Origin: UBA2199 sp964628035
GTDB lineage: Bacteria > Acidobacteriota > Aminicenantia > UBA2199
Direction: 5' to 3'
Assembly: GCA_964628035.1 (NCBI GenBank)
Contig: CAZVPI010000003.1
Location: 1 to 64,000, forward strand
Length of the DNA stretch: 64,000 bases
The first letter of the stretch is position 1. Each line of letters opens with the position of its first letter. The notes under the pieces were generated by a model, which saw only the letters and a program-made list of their open reading frames with translations, had not been told where the DNA came from and ran no database searches. The position numbers and the translations under genes are program-made. Of the stretch, positions 34,216-42,482 are shown one piece after another.

Positions 34216-34806
34216 CAGGCTAGTGGCGATAGGCCAGAGGCTATAGGCAAGAATGGAAAAGGAAAGAGGGGCACGGAAAGGGCAAAAGGGAAAAGGCAAA
34301 AGGAAAAAGGAAAAAGTGAGAGAAGGCGAGGCGAAAGGGAAAAGGTGAAAGCGCATAGCCAGAGAAGAGGAAACGAAGAAAAGGCAAAAGGCGGAAGGCA
34401 AAAGGCAATAGGTAGAAGAAGGGCCCTGGGCGAAGCCGATGAAAGGCCCTGTGACCGGTCCGAGCGCATCACTTTTTCCTTTCTCTTTTGCATCCTTTTC
34501 TTGAGAGAGGAATCCCCTCCTGCCTAAGACGAATACCTTACGCCAATGGTTGCCGCAGGTCAATGACATGGGAAGGAGGAAGCTCAGCGATCTCTCAGTG
34601 TCCGTGTTGGTGGTAGGGTTAGGAAGAAACCAACCGAACTGACTATATAGCCGATCACGTCGTGGTAGTGATAGTGGTGGTGGCAGTATCAGCAACAATA
34701 GGAACTCTCGTGACGAGTGACGGGCGAAAGCAGAGGACAGGGCTTATGCCTTTCCCATTCACGTTGCACCTGCCGCTTGCCAATGGGATTTGTTCCTGGC
34801 TGCTGC
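34216..34806. other. 590-bp non-coding spacer, purine-rich word arrays
   Basis: No gene is seen. At 34244-34420 GGCAAAAGG, GGAAAAAGG and GGCGGAAGG words are iterated (same words as at 11.28 and 19.62 kb), followed at 34468-34500 by the pyrimidine-rich CACTTTTTCCTTTCTCTTTT. At 34600-34700 there are GTTGGTGGTAGGG and GTGGTAGTGATAGTGGTGG words. The spacer separates the TonB-like gene from the peptide/kinase locus. Confidence 0.5.
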
Positions 34807-35727
34807 CTAAGCTTTGCGCCTCAACGCGGCGTCGATCTCATTCCAGTTGATGTGGTTTTTGGGGAATGACAGGGTCCAGCACGGCGCCGACCGGGCGATG
34901 TCGCATAAGACGGCAAACGCCTTTTCCTTCAAGGGTTTGGGAAGGATGGCTAGGGAGATCTTGCTTTCTTCCCACACCAAGGGGATAAGCGCACGACGGG
35001 GAAGGGGATCCAAGGCGAAACTCTTCGCCTTTTTTAGAACGAAAAGGCCGGAGAGCTGGGAGCAGGCGTGGGCGTCCGTGTGCCGGCCCCATGGGGTGCC
35101 CCAGACGCGGAAGCGGCCCCGTCTGCGGCGCACGATCACCTGGTCGTCGCCGAGAATGGTTCCCGAGGGCGCCAGGAGGGACGCGGTGGTCTTCCCCCCC
35201 TCGTCGGGAGCCAGGAATACCGCCGTGCGGCCCTGGCGGGAGACGGCCGCGGCGTGCAGCATGAGGGCGCCGAACTTCGGCAGGAACGGGGCCAGCAACG
35301 CCGGCCCGGTCCAGAGACGGCGGACGGATTGGCCCTTTCGCAAAAGAAAGTAAAAATCGGCCCGCGCTGAATGAAAGTCAAGGATGCTCATCCTGCCGGG
35401 GTGCATCTCGACGAAAAGGTTGTGCACATGCCCCCTGGCTTCGTTCAGCCGTCCGTGGACCCTCGCAGACCGCAGGAGTCGGCTGGAAACACCTCTTCGA
35501 AAAGCCCGGGCCAGCCGCGGGTCGTTCTCGGGATCAAGACCTCCAGCTCCGAGATCGCTTGGTTCGACACGGTGGATCGCAAGGCGAATGGTGGGGTGCA
35601 GGGCAGTCGCGAACGGTTTGAAACGCGCTTCTTCGCGCGGGTCAGTCTGGAGTTCCGATCGGATCGAAATGGCAAGGTCGGCTATGTCCAAATTGATTTG
35701 CTGGAAACCCTTTTTCGAGGAAGGCAA
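34807..35727 (-). CDS. HPr kinase-like protein next to Cys-repeat peptide
   Basis: A 306-residue protein. The C-terminal half carries a HprK-type P-loop, FLAPDEGGKTTASLL (about residues 170-184), followed by the strand TILGDDQVIVRRRRGRFRV and GTPWGRHTDA, the pattern seen in HPr-kinase-like proteins of peptide-modification cassettes. The N-terminal half is divergent. HprK relatives phosphorylate serine or threonine; in some RiPP clusters they modify the precursor. The only available start is a TTG at 35727, nine bases after the peptide stop, so the pair is one operon. No PqqD or SPASM radical SAM gene is adjacent. Assignment rests on the P-loop region. Confidence 0.65.
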   Translation of the reverse strand: MPSSKKGFQQINLDIADLAISIRSELQTDPREEARFKPFATALHPTIRLAIHRVEPSDLGAGGLDPENDPRLARAFRRGVSSRLLRSARVHGRLNEARGHVHNLFVEMHPGRMSILDFHSARADFYFLLRKGQSVRRLWTGPALLAPFLPKFGALMLHAAAVSRQGRTAVFLAPDEGGKTTASLLAPSGTILGDDQVIVRRRRGRFRVWGTPWGRHTDAHACSQLSGLFVLKKAKSFALDPLPRRALIPLVWEESKISLAILPKPLKEKAFAVLCDIARSAPCWTLSFPKNHINWNEIDAALRRKA

Positions 35728-35736
35728 TCTCGCCGC

Positions 35737-35991
35737 TCAAGACGGAGTGGGGACGGAACCGGTATTGCAGCGGACCGGGGTGGCGATCAGTCCGGTCAAG
35801 CAGCCGCTCAGGTTGGGGGTAGAGCCGGTGGGGCTGCAAACCGAAGGGGTGAGCGGAATGAAACCCCCCAGGCAGCTGCCCCCGCCCGGCTGGGAACCAT
35901 GGGCGCAGGTGCTGCTGGGCTGAACCTGGCCATTGATCGAAGCCCCACACAAGTCGCTCGCACAAGGCGGTTCGTATTTCCGTTTTTTCAT
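35737..35991 (-). CDS. Cys-rich repeat peptide, candidate RiPP precursor
   Basis: An 84-residue peptide beginning MKKRKYEPPCASDL. Seven cysteines divide it into repeated units of 10-14 residues, each headed by Cys and usually with Gly two to four residues on: CGASINGQVQPSST, CAHGSQPGGGS, CLGGFIPLTPSV, CSPTGSTPNLSG, CLTGLIATPVR, CNTGSVPTPS. Lys/Arg occur almost only in the first five residues, as in a short leader. No secretion signal or known domain. It has its own near-consensus promoter and is followed by an HprK-like gene. The ATG at 35991 is preferred over the one at 36030, which falls just downstream of the -10 box. Also possible: a small structural or metal-binding protein. Confidence 0.6.
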   Translation of the reverse strand: MKKRKYEPPCASDLCGASINGQVQPSSTCAHGSQPGGGSCLGGFIPLTPSVCSPTGSTPNLSGCLTGLIATPVRCNTGSVPTPS

Positions 35992-36015
35992 CGTTTCTAT
36001 GATTTTGACACTTGT

Positions 36016-36044
36016 ATTATATGATATCAACGCTCACAATTCAA
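36016..36044 (-). promoter_or_regulatory. Promoter of the Cys-repeat peptide operon
   Basis: On the minus strand TTGAAT (36044-36039), a 17-bp spacer and a perfect TATAAT (36021-36016), about 25 bp upstream of the peptide ATG. This leaves a short 5' leader, unlike the leaderless genes. It is among the closest to sigma-70 consensus in the window. Confidence 0.7.
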
Positions 36045-36206
36045 TCCGGCTCGGACAACAGCAGGCTCTGCGAGCCGGCGGTTCTGGGAGATAGTGTGGA
36101 AACCCATCATGCTGATACATCAGGGATGGAAAATGAACCTCAAGGCCCCGATGACAGGTCACTCGTCTCTTGTTACTTGTTCTTAGGCAATCCGGTCCGC
36201 TTGGGG

Positions 36207-36212
36207 TATAAT
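36207..36212 (+). promoter_or_regulatory. -10 hexamer for leaderless transcript
   Basis: TATAAT followed by six bases (CATGCT) and the ATG at 36219. The -35 region (TAGGCA at 17 bp) is weak. An alternative ATG at 36214 in the six-base gap is out of frame. Confidence 0.55.
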
Positions 36213-36218
36213 CATGCT

Positions 36219-37286
36219 ATGATCCTGACCATCTTCGGCTATCCCAAGACCGGCAAGACGCTGCTGTTCAACCTGCTCACCGAGAAGAAGGAGAAGGTCG
36301 ACAAATACTCGGCGGCCAGCAACGAGTTCCACAAGGCCGTCGTCGACGTCCCCGACCCGCGGCTGAAAGAATTGGCCGAGTATTTCCATACGCCGCCGGT
36401 GTACGCCAAGATCGAGTTCCTCGACGCCGGCGCCATCTCGCTCGGCGAGGTGAAGAACTCGACCTTCATCGACCTGCTGCGCCGCGCCGACGGCCTGGTC
36501 CACCTGGCGCGCGGCTTCGCCGATGAGGAGATCCTCCATCCCCAGGGAGCGGTCGACCCGGCCCGCGACATCGCCGCCATGGAGGACGAGCTGAAGGCCA
36601 CCGATTTCCTGACCGTGGAGAAAAGGCTGGAGCGGCTGGCCGTCGACGTCAAGAAGCTCAAGTCCAAGGAGCTGCAGGAGGAGCTGGAGCTGCTGCAGAA
36701 ACTGAAGGTCTTCCTGGAGTCGGGAAGGCCGCTGCGCGAGTACCCCTTCAGCGAGAGGGAAGAGGTGCAGGTGCGCGGCTTCAAGTTCCTGTCGGCCAAG
36801 CCGCTGCTCCACCTGGTCAACTGCGACGAGGACACGCTGGCCGCGCACGCGTCCTTGGCGTCCGTTGCCGGCCGGGGAAGGCGCACGCTCCTGTTCGCCG
36901 GCAAGATCGAGACCGAGCTCCTGGAACTCGCCCCCGAGGAGCGGCCGGCCTTCCAGGCCGAGTACGGCCTGGAGAACTACCGCTACCTGCGCGACGGCTT
37001 CATCCAGGCCGCCTACGACCTGATGGGGCTGATCTCCTTCTTCACCGTGGGCGAGGACGAGACCAAGGCCTGGACGCTGGAGAAGGGGGCCAGCGCCTTC
37101 GTCGCCTCGGGCAAGATCCACAGCGACATCCAGAAGGGATTCATCCGCGCCGAGGTCATCCCCTGGAAGGATTTCCTCGACTGCGACGGCTTCGCCCGCG
37201 CCAAGGAGAAGGGGCTGCTGCGCCTGGAGGGCAAGGAATACGTCATCCAGGACGGCGAGATCGTGCATTTCAGGTTCAATACCTGA
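36219..37286 (+). CDS. YchF/Obg-like GTPase with TGS domain
   Basis: A 355-residue P-loop NTPase of the Obg/YchF family. The G1 loop is FGYPKTGKTLLFNLLT (near residue 4), G3 is FLDAGAIS (near 69) and the nucleotide-specificity region HLVNCDED (near 205) follows YchF rather than canonical NKxD. A helical insertion (about 110-180) matches the coiled-coil arm of YchF, and the C-terminal TGS domain ends SFFTVGEDETKAWTLEKGAS, then GKIHSDIQKGFIRAEVI. YchF proteins bind ribosomes and prefer ATP; this one has divergent motifs and may be a paralogue. It is divergent from the Cys-repeat peptide operon and its start is leaderless. Confidence 0.8.
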   Translation: MILTIFGYPKTGKTLLFNLLTEKKEKVDKYSAASNEFHKAVVDVPDPRLKELAEYFHTPPVYAKIEFLDAGAISLGEVKNSTFIDLLRRADGLVHLARGFADEEILHPQGAVDPARDIAAMEDELKATDFLTVEKRLERLAVDVKKLKSKELQEELELLQKLKVFLESGRPLREYPFSEREEVQVRGFKFLSAKPLLHLVNCDEDTLAAHASLASVAGRGRRTLLFAGKIETELLELAPEERPAFQAEYGLENYRYLRDGFIQAAYDLMGLISFFTVGEDETKAWTLEKGASAFVASGKIHSDIQKGFIRAEVIPWKDFLDCDGFARAKEKGLLRLEGKEYVIQDGEIVHFRFNT

Positions 37287-37300
37287 CAAGCAGCAAAGAG

Positions 37301-37450
37301 AGTGCTTGGCGTAGGGCGCAGGGTGCAAGGGAAAAACACTTCAAGAAAACTTCCTCCGCATCGCGAGATCTTCTGTTCAGGGCTTTTTCTTCCCTACACC
37401 TTACGCCTTAAGCCTTATGCCGAGTTCCTTGCCTGCCATATGTCTTACGC
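37301..37450. repeat. Intergenic word-repeat palindrome (GGCGTAGGGCGCAGGG type)
   Basis: Left-arm words CTTGGCGTAGGGCGCAGGG and TGCAAGGG at 37302-37331 are complemented by CCCTACACCTTACGCCTTA and AGCCTTATGCCGAG at about 37393-37425, then TGTCTTACGCCTAG at 37440-37455. The same word type occurs at 9.79 and 24.86 kb. Confidence 0.6.
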
Positions 37451-38689
37451 CTAGCCCGTTCCTAGATACTTGATAGCCATCAGGGTCAGATCGTCCTCGA
37501 ACTCGCCGCGGCCGCGGAAGGCGCGCACGTCGGCCAGGATGGCGTCGAGCAGGGCGGCGGCGCTGGAGCGGCGCCTGCGCCGGGCGGCCGCGGCCAGCCG
37601 TTCGCGCCCGTATTCCTCGCCTTGGTCTCCGGCGGCCTCGATCACCCCGTCGGTGAACAGGAGCAGGACGTCGCCGGGGAGGAGGCGGACGGCGGCGACG
37701 GAGAATTCCGCCTCGGCGAACATGCCCACCGCCATTCCTCCAGCAGGAAGCGGCACCGTTTCCCTGCCGCGCAGGAGCAGCGGCAGCGGGTGGCCGGCAT
37801 TGAGGTATTCGCCGCGGCCGCCTGCGTCGAACTGGCAGGCGCAGGCGGTTACATACAGGTTGGCCTCGGTGGTCTCGGCGATGAGCCGGTTCAGGTGGCC
37901 GATGGTGGCGGCGACGCCTGCACCTTGGCGCAGCATGTAGACGAAGCCGCTGCGGAAGATGGCCATGCCCAGCGCCGCCGGCACGCCGTGCCCGGCGACG
38001 TCGCCGACGGCGAAGACGACCTGGTTGCCCCCCAGCGGCATGGCCTCGTAGTAATCGCCCCCCACCTTGGAGGAGGGAAGGTTCAGGAAGGCGATGTCGA
38101 AGCCGGGCAGGACGAGGGGCTCCTGGCGCAGGAAGGACTGCTGGATGTCGCGGGCGATCTGGAGCTCGCGCTCGAGCTTTTGCTTCTCGAGCATCTGGCG
38201 GATCAGGACGGCGTTCTGCAGCGGAATGGCCAGGAAGGCGGCGATCTCCTCCAGCAGCCTCAGGTCGGCACGGCTGAAGCGGCCCCGCTTCTTGTTCACC
38301 GCCTCCAGCACGCCGAGCAGGCGGCCTCCCTGGAGCACCGGCGCCCCCAGCAGCGAGCGGGTGCGGAATTTCGTCCTGCGGTCGGCGGCGGCGGCGTGGC
38401 GGCGGTCGCGGGCGCAGTCGTCGATGATCACGCCCCGGCGCTCGGCGGCGATCCAGCCGGCCACCCCCTCGCCCTTCCTCAGCACGATGCGCTTCAGCTG
38501 CTCGGCCCGGGCGCCGGTGGCGGTCTCGAAGGAAAGCTCCTCCCGCTCGGGATCATAAATGAAGATGGAAGCCTCTTCGCAGGCCAGGTAGCCGCGGATG
38601 GCGGCGGTGATGCGCTCGAGCAGCGAGCGCAGGTCGACCTCGGAATACAGGTCGATCATCTCCTTCTTGAAGCGCGCGCTGCGTTCCAT
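37451..38689 (-). CDS. GAF domain PP2C-type (SpoIIE/RsbU) phosphatase
   Basis: A 412-residue signalling phosphatase. A GAF domain occupies about residues 15-160 (EEASIFIYDPEREELSFETA, then LGAPVLQGGRLLGVLEAVNK), a helical linker about 165-200 and a PPM/SpoIIE phosphatase domain about 205-410. Metal ligands are visible in KVGGDYYEAM, GDVAGHGVPAAL, LLFTDGVIEA and FEDDLTLMA. RsbU-like enzymes dephosphorylate anti-sigma-factor antagonists in partner-switching pathways; no such antagonist or anti-sigma gene is nearby. The ATG at 38689 is the first methionine of the homologous region; AAGGAGG lies further upstream, so a TTG start some 17 bases earlier is possible. Confidence 0.85.
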   Translation of the reverse strand: MERSARFKKEMIDLYSEVDLRSLLERITAAIRGYLACEEASIFIYDPEREELSFETATGARAEQLKRIVLRKGEGVAGWIAAERRGVIIDDCARDRRHAAAADRRTKFRTRSLLGAPVLQGGRLLGVLEAVNKKRGRFSRADLRLLEEIAAFLAIPLQNAVLIRQMLEKQKLERELQIARDIQQSFLRQEPLVLPGFDIAFLNLPSSKVGGDYYEAMPLGGNQVVFAVGDVAGHGVPAALGMAIFRSGFVYMLRQGAGVAATIGHLNRLIAETTEANLYVTACACQFDAGGRGEYLNAGHPLPLLLRGRETVPLPAGGMAVGMFAEAEFSVAAVRLLPGDVLLLFTDGVIEAAGDQGEEYGRERLAAAARRRRRSSAAALLDAILADVRAFRGRGEFEDDLTLMAIKYLGTG

Positions 38690-38798
38690 CCTGGTCGCCG
38701 CAAGCGGTCCGGGAACCTCCTTGCCGCGGCCACTATAGGAAATCGCGGGCGGAAAGTCAATGGCGGACGCATCTCCGGCGAAGGAAAATGAAGCGGAG

Positions 38799-38827
38799 GT
38801 GTGATAGTTCCGGGAAACTCGTATGTA
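38799..38827 (+). promoter_or_regulatory. Promoter of Kre9-like gene at 38855
   Basis: GTGTGA (38799-38804), a 17-bp spacer containing GGGAAACTCG next to the -10, and TATGTA (38822-38827). The -10 and following ACGG-TG-CAGCC bases are shared with the paralogue starting at 51525, and TATGTAA with the one starting at 17728. Confidence 0.55.
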
Positions 38828-38854
38828 ACGGTTGTCAGCCACAAGGAGGTTGTC

Positions 38855-39577
38855 ATGAAAAGAACGCTGTTGTTCGCGGCCTGCGCGATTTTCGCCGCGG
38901 GCCTGGCCTTCGGCGGCACGATCGACAACGTGCAGCTGAGCGGCAATTCTCCCTACTGTTTGGGCGATCCTGTCACCATCACCTGGAGCGCCAGCGGCGT
39001 GAGCCAGCAGATCCGCATCCAGCTGGTCAAGCAAGGGGGCGGCTTCACCGAGCTCATCGTGGGCGGGCTGCCGCCGGGGGGCGGCAGCTACGTGTGGAGC
39101 GCCGGCCAGTACCAGGGCGGAACGGCCTCTCCGGCCGACAACTACCGCATCCGCGTCTCGACCGTCGACAACTCGGCGGCAAACAAGAGCCCGACCTTTG
39201 AATTGAAAGGTTGCCTCATCAATCCCGGCCTCCTGGACAAGCTCCGCAAGATGAAGCTCATGGTCAAGTGGCCTCCCATTCCCGATCCCTGCCTGTGCCC
39301 GGAATTCGACTTGATCAAGCTCCGCGACGTGATGGGCCCGCTGCAGGGCAACGTCAAGCTGGTGCTGCTGAAAAACGGCGACAAGGTCCAGGAACTGGGC
39401 GCGTTCGGCCGCGGCAAGGGCCTCCCCGCCTCCATCAAACCGCGGATGAGCCCCGAAAACTACAACCTGCTGACCAAGGGCGGCGCGGCCTTCTCCCTGG
39501 CCCTGGTCAACGAGCGGGGCATCATCCTGCAGAACGTCGCCCTGGAGGGCGCCGCGCAGGAAGCGGTCATCCGCTGA
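38855..39577 (+). CDS. Secreted Kre9/KNH-like domain protein
   Basis: A 240-residue exported protein. The signal peptide (residues 1-20, MKRTLLFAACAIFAAGLAFG) closely resembles that of the paralogue at 16307. One Kre9/KNH-like beta domain follows (about 22-120: NVQLSGNSPYCLGDPVTITW, then YRIRVSTVDNSAANKSPTFE). The C-terminal half (about 130-240) has a small Cys motif PDPCLCPEF and no known domain. The role is probably extracellular or surface binding. AAGGAGGT precedes the ATG. It stands alone with its own promoter and a strong terminator downstream. Confidence 0.75.
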   Translation: MKRTLLFAACAIFAAGLAFGGTIDNVQLSGNSPYCLGDPVTITWSASGVSQQIRIQLVKQGGGFTELIVGGLPPGGGSYVWSAGQYQGGTASPADNYRIRVSTVDNSAANKSPTFELKGCLINPGLLDKLRKMKLMVKWPPIPDPCLCPEFDLIKLRDVMGPLQGNVKLVLLKNGDKVQELGAFGRGKGLPASIKPRMSPENYNLLTKGGAAFSLALVNERGIILQNVALEGAAQEAVIR

Positions 39578-39599
39578 TGTTTCGCGTTTCGTAATTTGG

Positions 39600-39637
39600 C
39601 CGGGCCCGTCCGATGAGGCGGGCCCGGTTTTTCTTTT
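39600..39637 (+). terminator. Rho-independent terminator
   Basis: A perfect 9-bp stem, CCGGGCCCG at 39600-39608 with CGGGCCCGG at 39619-39627, has a 10-base loop and is followed by TTTTTCTTTT. It ends the Kre9-like gene transcript and is the clearest intrinsic terminator in the window. Confidence 0.92.
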
Positions 39638-39742
39638 CCCCCTCGCCGCATTGGGGAAGCGGAGTTCCCCGTGATTGACAACCCGGGCAAAGGTTGCTAG
39701 TCTAGGGAATCGCGTTTCCGCTGCCGCGGACGAGGAGGCCCC

Positions 39743-41782
39743 ATGAACCCTGGCGGAACCCGGCGCGCTTCGGCGCTGTCTCTCTTCCTGCTGCTGGCCG
39801 CTCTTTCCCTTCCCGCCCCCTCCGCCGATGACGCCCGCAGCGGGCTCCCGCCCCGCATTGGCGGCACCCCCGAGGCCCCCTATGCCGAGGGCGAGGTCCT
39901 GGTGCGCTTCAAGCCCGGGGTCTCGCCCGGAGCGGCGGCCTTGGTGGCGGCGGCCTTCGACGCCGAGGGCGGCCGGCCGCTGCGGCCCCTGTCCGGGGCG
40001 CATCCGGGCCAGTCCGTGCTGCTGCGCTCGCCGCGCCTCAGCACCGAGGATCTGCTGCGCCAGTTGCAGGGCCTGCCCGAAGTGGCGGCGGTCTCGCCCA
40101 ACTACCGCCGCCGCCTGCAGCGCCTGCCCAACGACCCCAAGTTCCCCCTGCAGTGGGGCATGGCCAAGATCCAGGCGCCCGCCGCCTGGGAGCAGGACAC
40201 CGGATCCAGCCAGGTGGTGCTGGCCGTGATCGACACCGGCGTCGACTACCGCCACGAGGATCTGGCGGCCAACATGTGGCGCAATCCCGGCGAAACCCCG
40301 GGCAACGGCGTCGATGACGACGGCAACGGCTTTGTGGACGACGTCCACGGCTTCGACTTCGCCGCCGACCGCCTGGGCAACAACGACAGCGACCCGATGG
40401 ACATCGACGACCACGGTACGCACGTGGCCGGCATCCTCGCCGCCGCGGGCAACAACGGACTCGGCGTCTGCGGCATCAACTGGCAGGCCCGCGTCATGGC
40501 CCTGAAGGGCTTCCGCCCCGACCTGCACATCTACGACTCCGACTGCATCGAGGCCATCGACTACGCGGTGATGATGAAGCGCGACCGCGGCGTGAACGTG
40601 GCGGCCATCAACGCTTCGTTCGGCGGCGGCGGCAGCAACCCGCTGCAGCAGGAAGCCATCGCCGACGCCGCCGACCTGGGCATCGCCTTCGTCTGCGCCG
40701 CCGGCAACGAGGGCGAGAACAACGACGAGACCCCCTTCTATCCGGCGGGCTACGACGTGCCGGGGATCGTCTCGGTGGCGGCCAGCGACCCCGACGACGG
40801 GCTGGCCTCCTTTTCCAACTACGGGGCGAACACGGTCGACATCGCCGCCCCGGGCCAGGGCATCCTCTCCACCGTGCCGGCCGGCAAGGGGCGGGAGGCC
40901 TGGCTGCGGTCGGGAAACGACACCCTGGGCGCCTATCCCATGGAATTCTCGGGGCTGACCCCGGCCGCCGGGCTGAACCGCCTCCTCTATGACTGCGGCA
41001 TGGGCCTGAGCGCCGCCGACTTCCCGGCCGGCGTCAACGGCCACTTCGCCCTCATCGAGCGCGGTGAGATCCACTTCTCCGAGAAGGTCCGCAAGGCCAT
41101 GGCCGCCGGCGCCGTAGGCGCCGCGATCTACAACAACGTGCCGGGCATCTTTTCCGGCACCCTGGGCTCGCAAGAGGAGTGGATCCCGGTCGTCTCCCTG
41201 TCCCGCGAGAACGGCCTGCTGCTGCAGGGCCGCGGCGTGCACAACGTCACCCTGGTCAACCGCCTGGCGAGCTATGGGGTGCTCGACGGAACCTCCATGG
41301 CAGCGCCCCACGTCTGCGGCGCCGTTGGCCTGCTGGCAGCCCATTTCCCCGGCGACGATTTGCAGAAGCGCCTGGGCCGCCTGTACTCCGGCGCCGACCG
41401 ACTTCCCGCATTCGATGGCAAGATGCAGTACGGCGCCCGGCTCAACCTGGCCCGCGCCCTGCTGCAGAGCCTGGTGCTGAAAATGACGGTCGCCCGGCGC
41501 CAGGCCGCTTCCTGGATGATCGAGAAGGACTACGCCGAGATCTATTTTTCCGTGGAAAAGGACCCCGGCTCAACCATCAGCGGCGAGACCTATACCGTCT
41601 ACCGCAAGATCCCGGGCAACAGCTTCCAGGTCGTCAGGGAGTTCGCCGCCGGCGAGCTTCAGAACAACGGCGCCACCGTCTTTGACAAATACCTGGAGCG
41701 CGGATCGAGCTATACCTACGTCGTTCAGGCCCGCAGCGCCCAGGGCGAGATGCTGGCCATTTCCAACGAATTGACCATCTGA
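39743..41782 (+). CDS. Subtilisin-like serine protease (S8) with PA insert
   Basis: A 679-residue secreted protease. It has a signal peptide (about 1-28), an inhibitor I9-like propeptide (about 45-125, from EGEVLVRFKPG), an S8 catalytic domain with Asp in VIDTGVDYRHEDL near residue 162, His in DDHGTHVAGI near 223 and Ser in LDGTSMAAPHV near 517, and a PA domain inserted between His and Ser (about 390-495, with AAIYNNVPGIFSG). A C-terminal beta extension (about 575-679) resembles FN3. All catalytic residues are intact. GAGGAGG precedes the ATG. A small barrel-like protein gene follows after eight bases and is likely cotranscribed. Confidence 0.93.
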   Translation: MNPGGTRRASALSLFLLLAALSLPAPSADDARSGLPPRIGGTPEAPYAEGEVLVRFKPGVSPGAAALVAAAFDAEGGRPLRPLSGAHPGQSVLLRSPRLSTEDLLRQLQGLPEVAAVSPNYRRRLQRLPNDPKFPLQWGMAKIQAPAAWEQDTGSSQVVLAVIDTGVDYRHEDLAANMWRNPGETPGNGVDDDGNGFVDDVHGFDFAADRLGNNDSDPMDIDDHGTHVAGILAAAGNNGLGVCGINWQARVMALKGFRPDLHIYDSDCIEAIDYAVMMKRDRGVNVAAINASFGGGGSNPLQQEAIADAADLGIAFVCAAGNEGENNDETPFYPAGYDVPGIVSVAASDPDDGLASFSNYGANTVDIAAPGQGILSTVPAGKGREAWLRSGNDTLGAYPMEFSGLTPAAGLNRLLYDCGMGLSAADFPAGVNGHFALIERGEIHFSEKVRKAMAAGAVGAAIYNNVPGIFSGTLGSQEEWIPVVSLSRENGLLLQGRGVHNVTLVNRLASYGVLDGTSMAAPHVCGAVGLLAAHFPGDDLQKRLGRLYSGADRLPAFDGKMQYGARLNLARALLQSLVLKMTVARRQAASWMIEKDYAEIYFSVEKDPGSTISGETYTVYRKIPGNSFQVVREFAAGELQNNGATVFDKYLERGSSYTYVVQARSAQGEMLAISNELTI

Positions 41783-41790
41783 GGCCTTGC

Positions 41791-42357
41791 ATGAAAAAAA
41801 CCTTCTTCCTGATCCTGCTTCTGGCCGCGAACCTGCTGCTGTCCGGCGCCGCCGACAAGTTCTCCGCCAGCGCCGGGGCCGCCCTGCTGGCCCCGGGCGA
41901 TGCCGGCTTCAAGGATCTGTACGGCGACGCGCTGTTCAGCCCCGAGATCAAGCTGGCCTACGACCTGATGCCACATTTTTATCTCTGGTTCGCCGCCTCC
42001 GCCGTTTCGGCCAGCGGTTCGCTGCCGGTTCTGGAGGACGAGATCAAGGCCACGCAGGCGTTCCTGTCCCTGGGCGCGGGCTGGGAGACCCGGCGCATGG
42101 GCCGGCTGCAGGCCGACGTGGCCGCCGCCCTGCTCCTGGCCGGGTCGCGGGAAAAGGCCATGGGCGTCACGAGCAGCAAATGGGCGCCGGGATTCGACGC
42201 CCGCGCCGGCCTCCGTTATTTTCTGGACAGGAAGCTCTTTGCGGGCCTGACCTTGGGCTACGCCGGCGCCTGGACCACGGTGGAGACCGGCGCCCGCGAA
42301 AAGGATATCATCCTGGGCGGCCTGCGCCTGGGCGGCTCGCTGGGAATACGATTTTGA
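41791..42357 (+). CDS. Small outer-membrane beta-barrel-like protein
   Basis: A 188-residue protein with a signal peptide (about residues 1-20), then alternating hydrophobic/polar strands (SASAGAALLAPGD, SPEIKLAYDL, FYLWFAASAVSASG, AFLSLGAGWE, LRYFLDRKLFAGLTLGYAG) ending in a terminal phenylalanine (GSLGIRF), the usual outer-membrane barrel C-terminal signature. The size suggests an eight-stranded barrel of the OmpA/OmpX class. It starts eight bases after the subtilase stop, so the two are probably one operon, possibly with the barrel anchoring or exporting surface material. Confidence 0.75.
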   Translation: MKKTFFLILLLAANLLLSGAADKFSASAGAALLAPGDAGFKDLYGDALFSPEIKLAYDLMPHFYLWFAASAVSASGSLPVLEDEIKATQAFLSLGAGWETRRMGRLQADVAAALLLAGSREKAMGVTSSKWAPGFDARAGLRYFLDRKLFAGLTLGYAGAWTTVETGAREKDIILGGLRLGGSLGIRF

Positions 42358-42360
42358 GGA

Positions 42361-42475
42361 AGATGTTAGATGATAGACGTTGGTGGTCAGCAGGAAAAAT
42401 GCCCTGGGATTCTTGCTTGCTACTTGCCTTGCTGACGTCTAACGCCTTACGTTTCAAGGTCGTTCCACTGCTTCA
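42361..42475. repeat. Intergenic word-repeat palindrome (GACGTTAG type)
   Basis: Left arm GATGTTAGATGATAGACGTT and GGTGGTCAGCAGG (42363-42396); right arm CCTTGCTGACGTCTAACGCC and TTACGTTTC (42426-42455). It lies between the barrel gene and the convergent dsbD-like gene. Confidence 0.65.
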
Positions 42476-42482
42476 TGGTTGA

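Noticed and set aside
36021..36044. Sequence on the minus strand upstream of the Cys-repeat peptide resembles one half of the E. coli lac operator (GAATTGTGAGCG).
   Set aside because: Only one half-site matches, the second half diverges, and no LacI-family gene is in the window; treated as coincidence.
38690..41344. Very long minus-strand open frame continuing upstream of the GAF-PP2C gene (about 1300 codons in total).
   Set aside because: It is antisense to the Kre9-like and subtilase genes, which have intact domains, signals and promoters; GC-rich codon bias leaves the opposite frame open.
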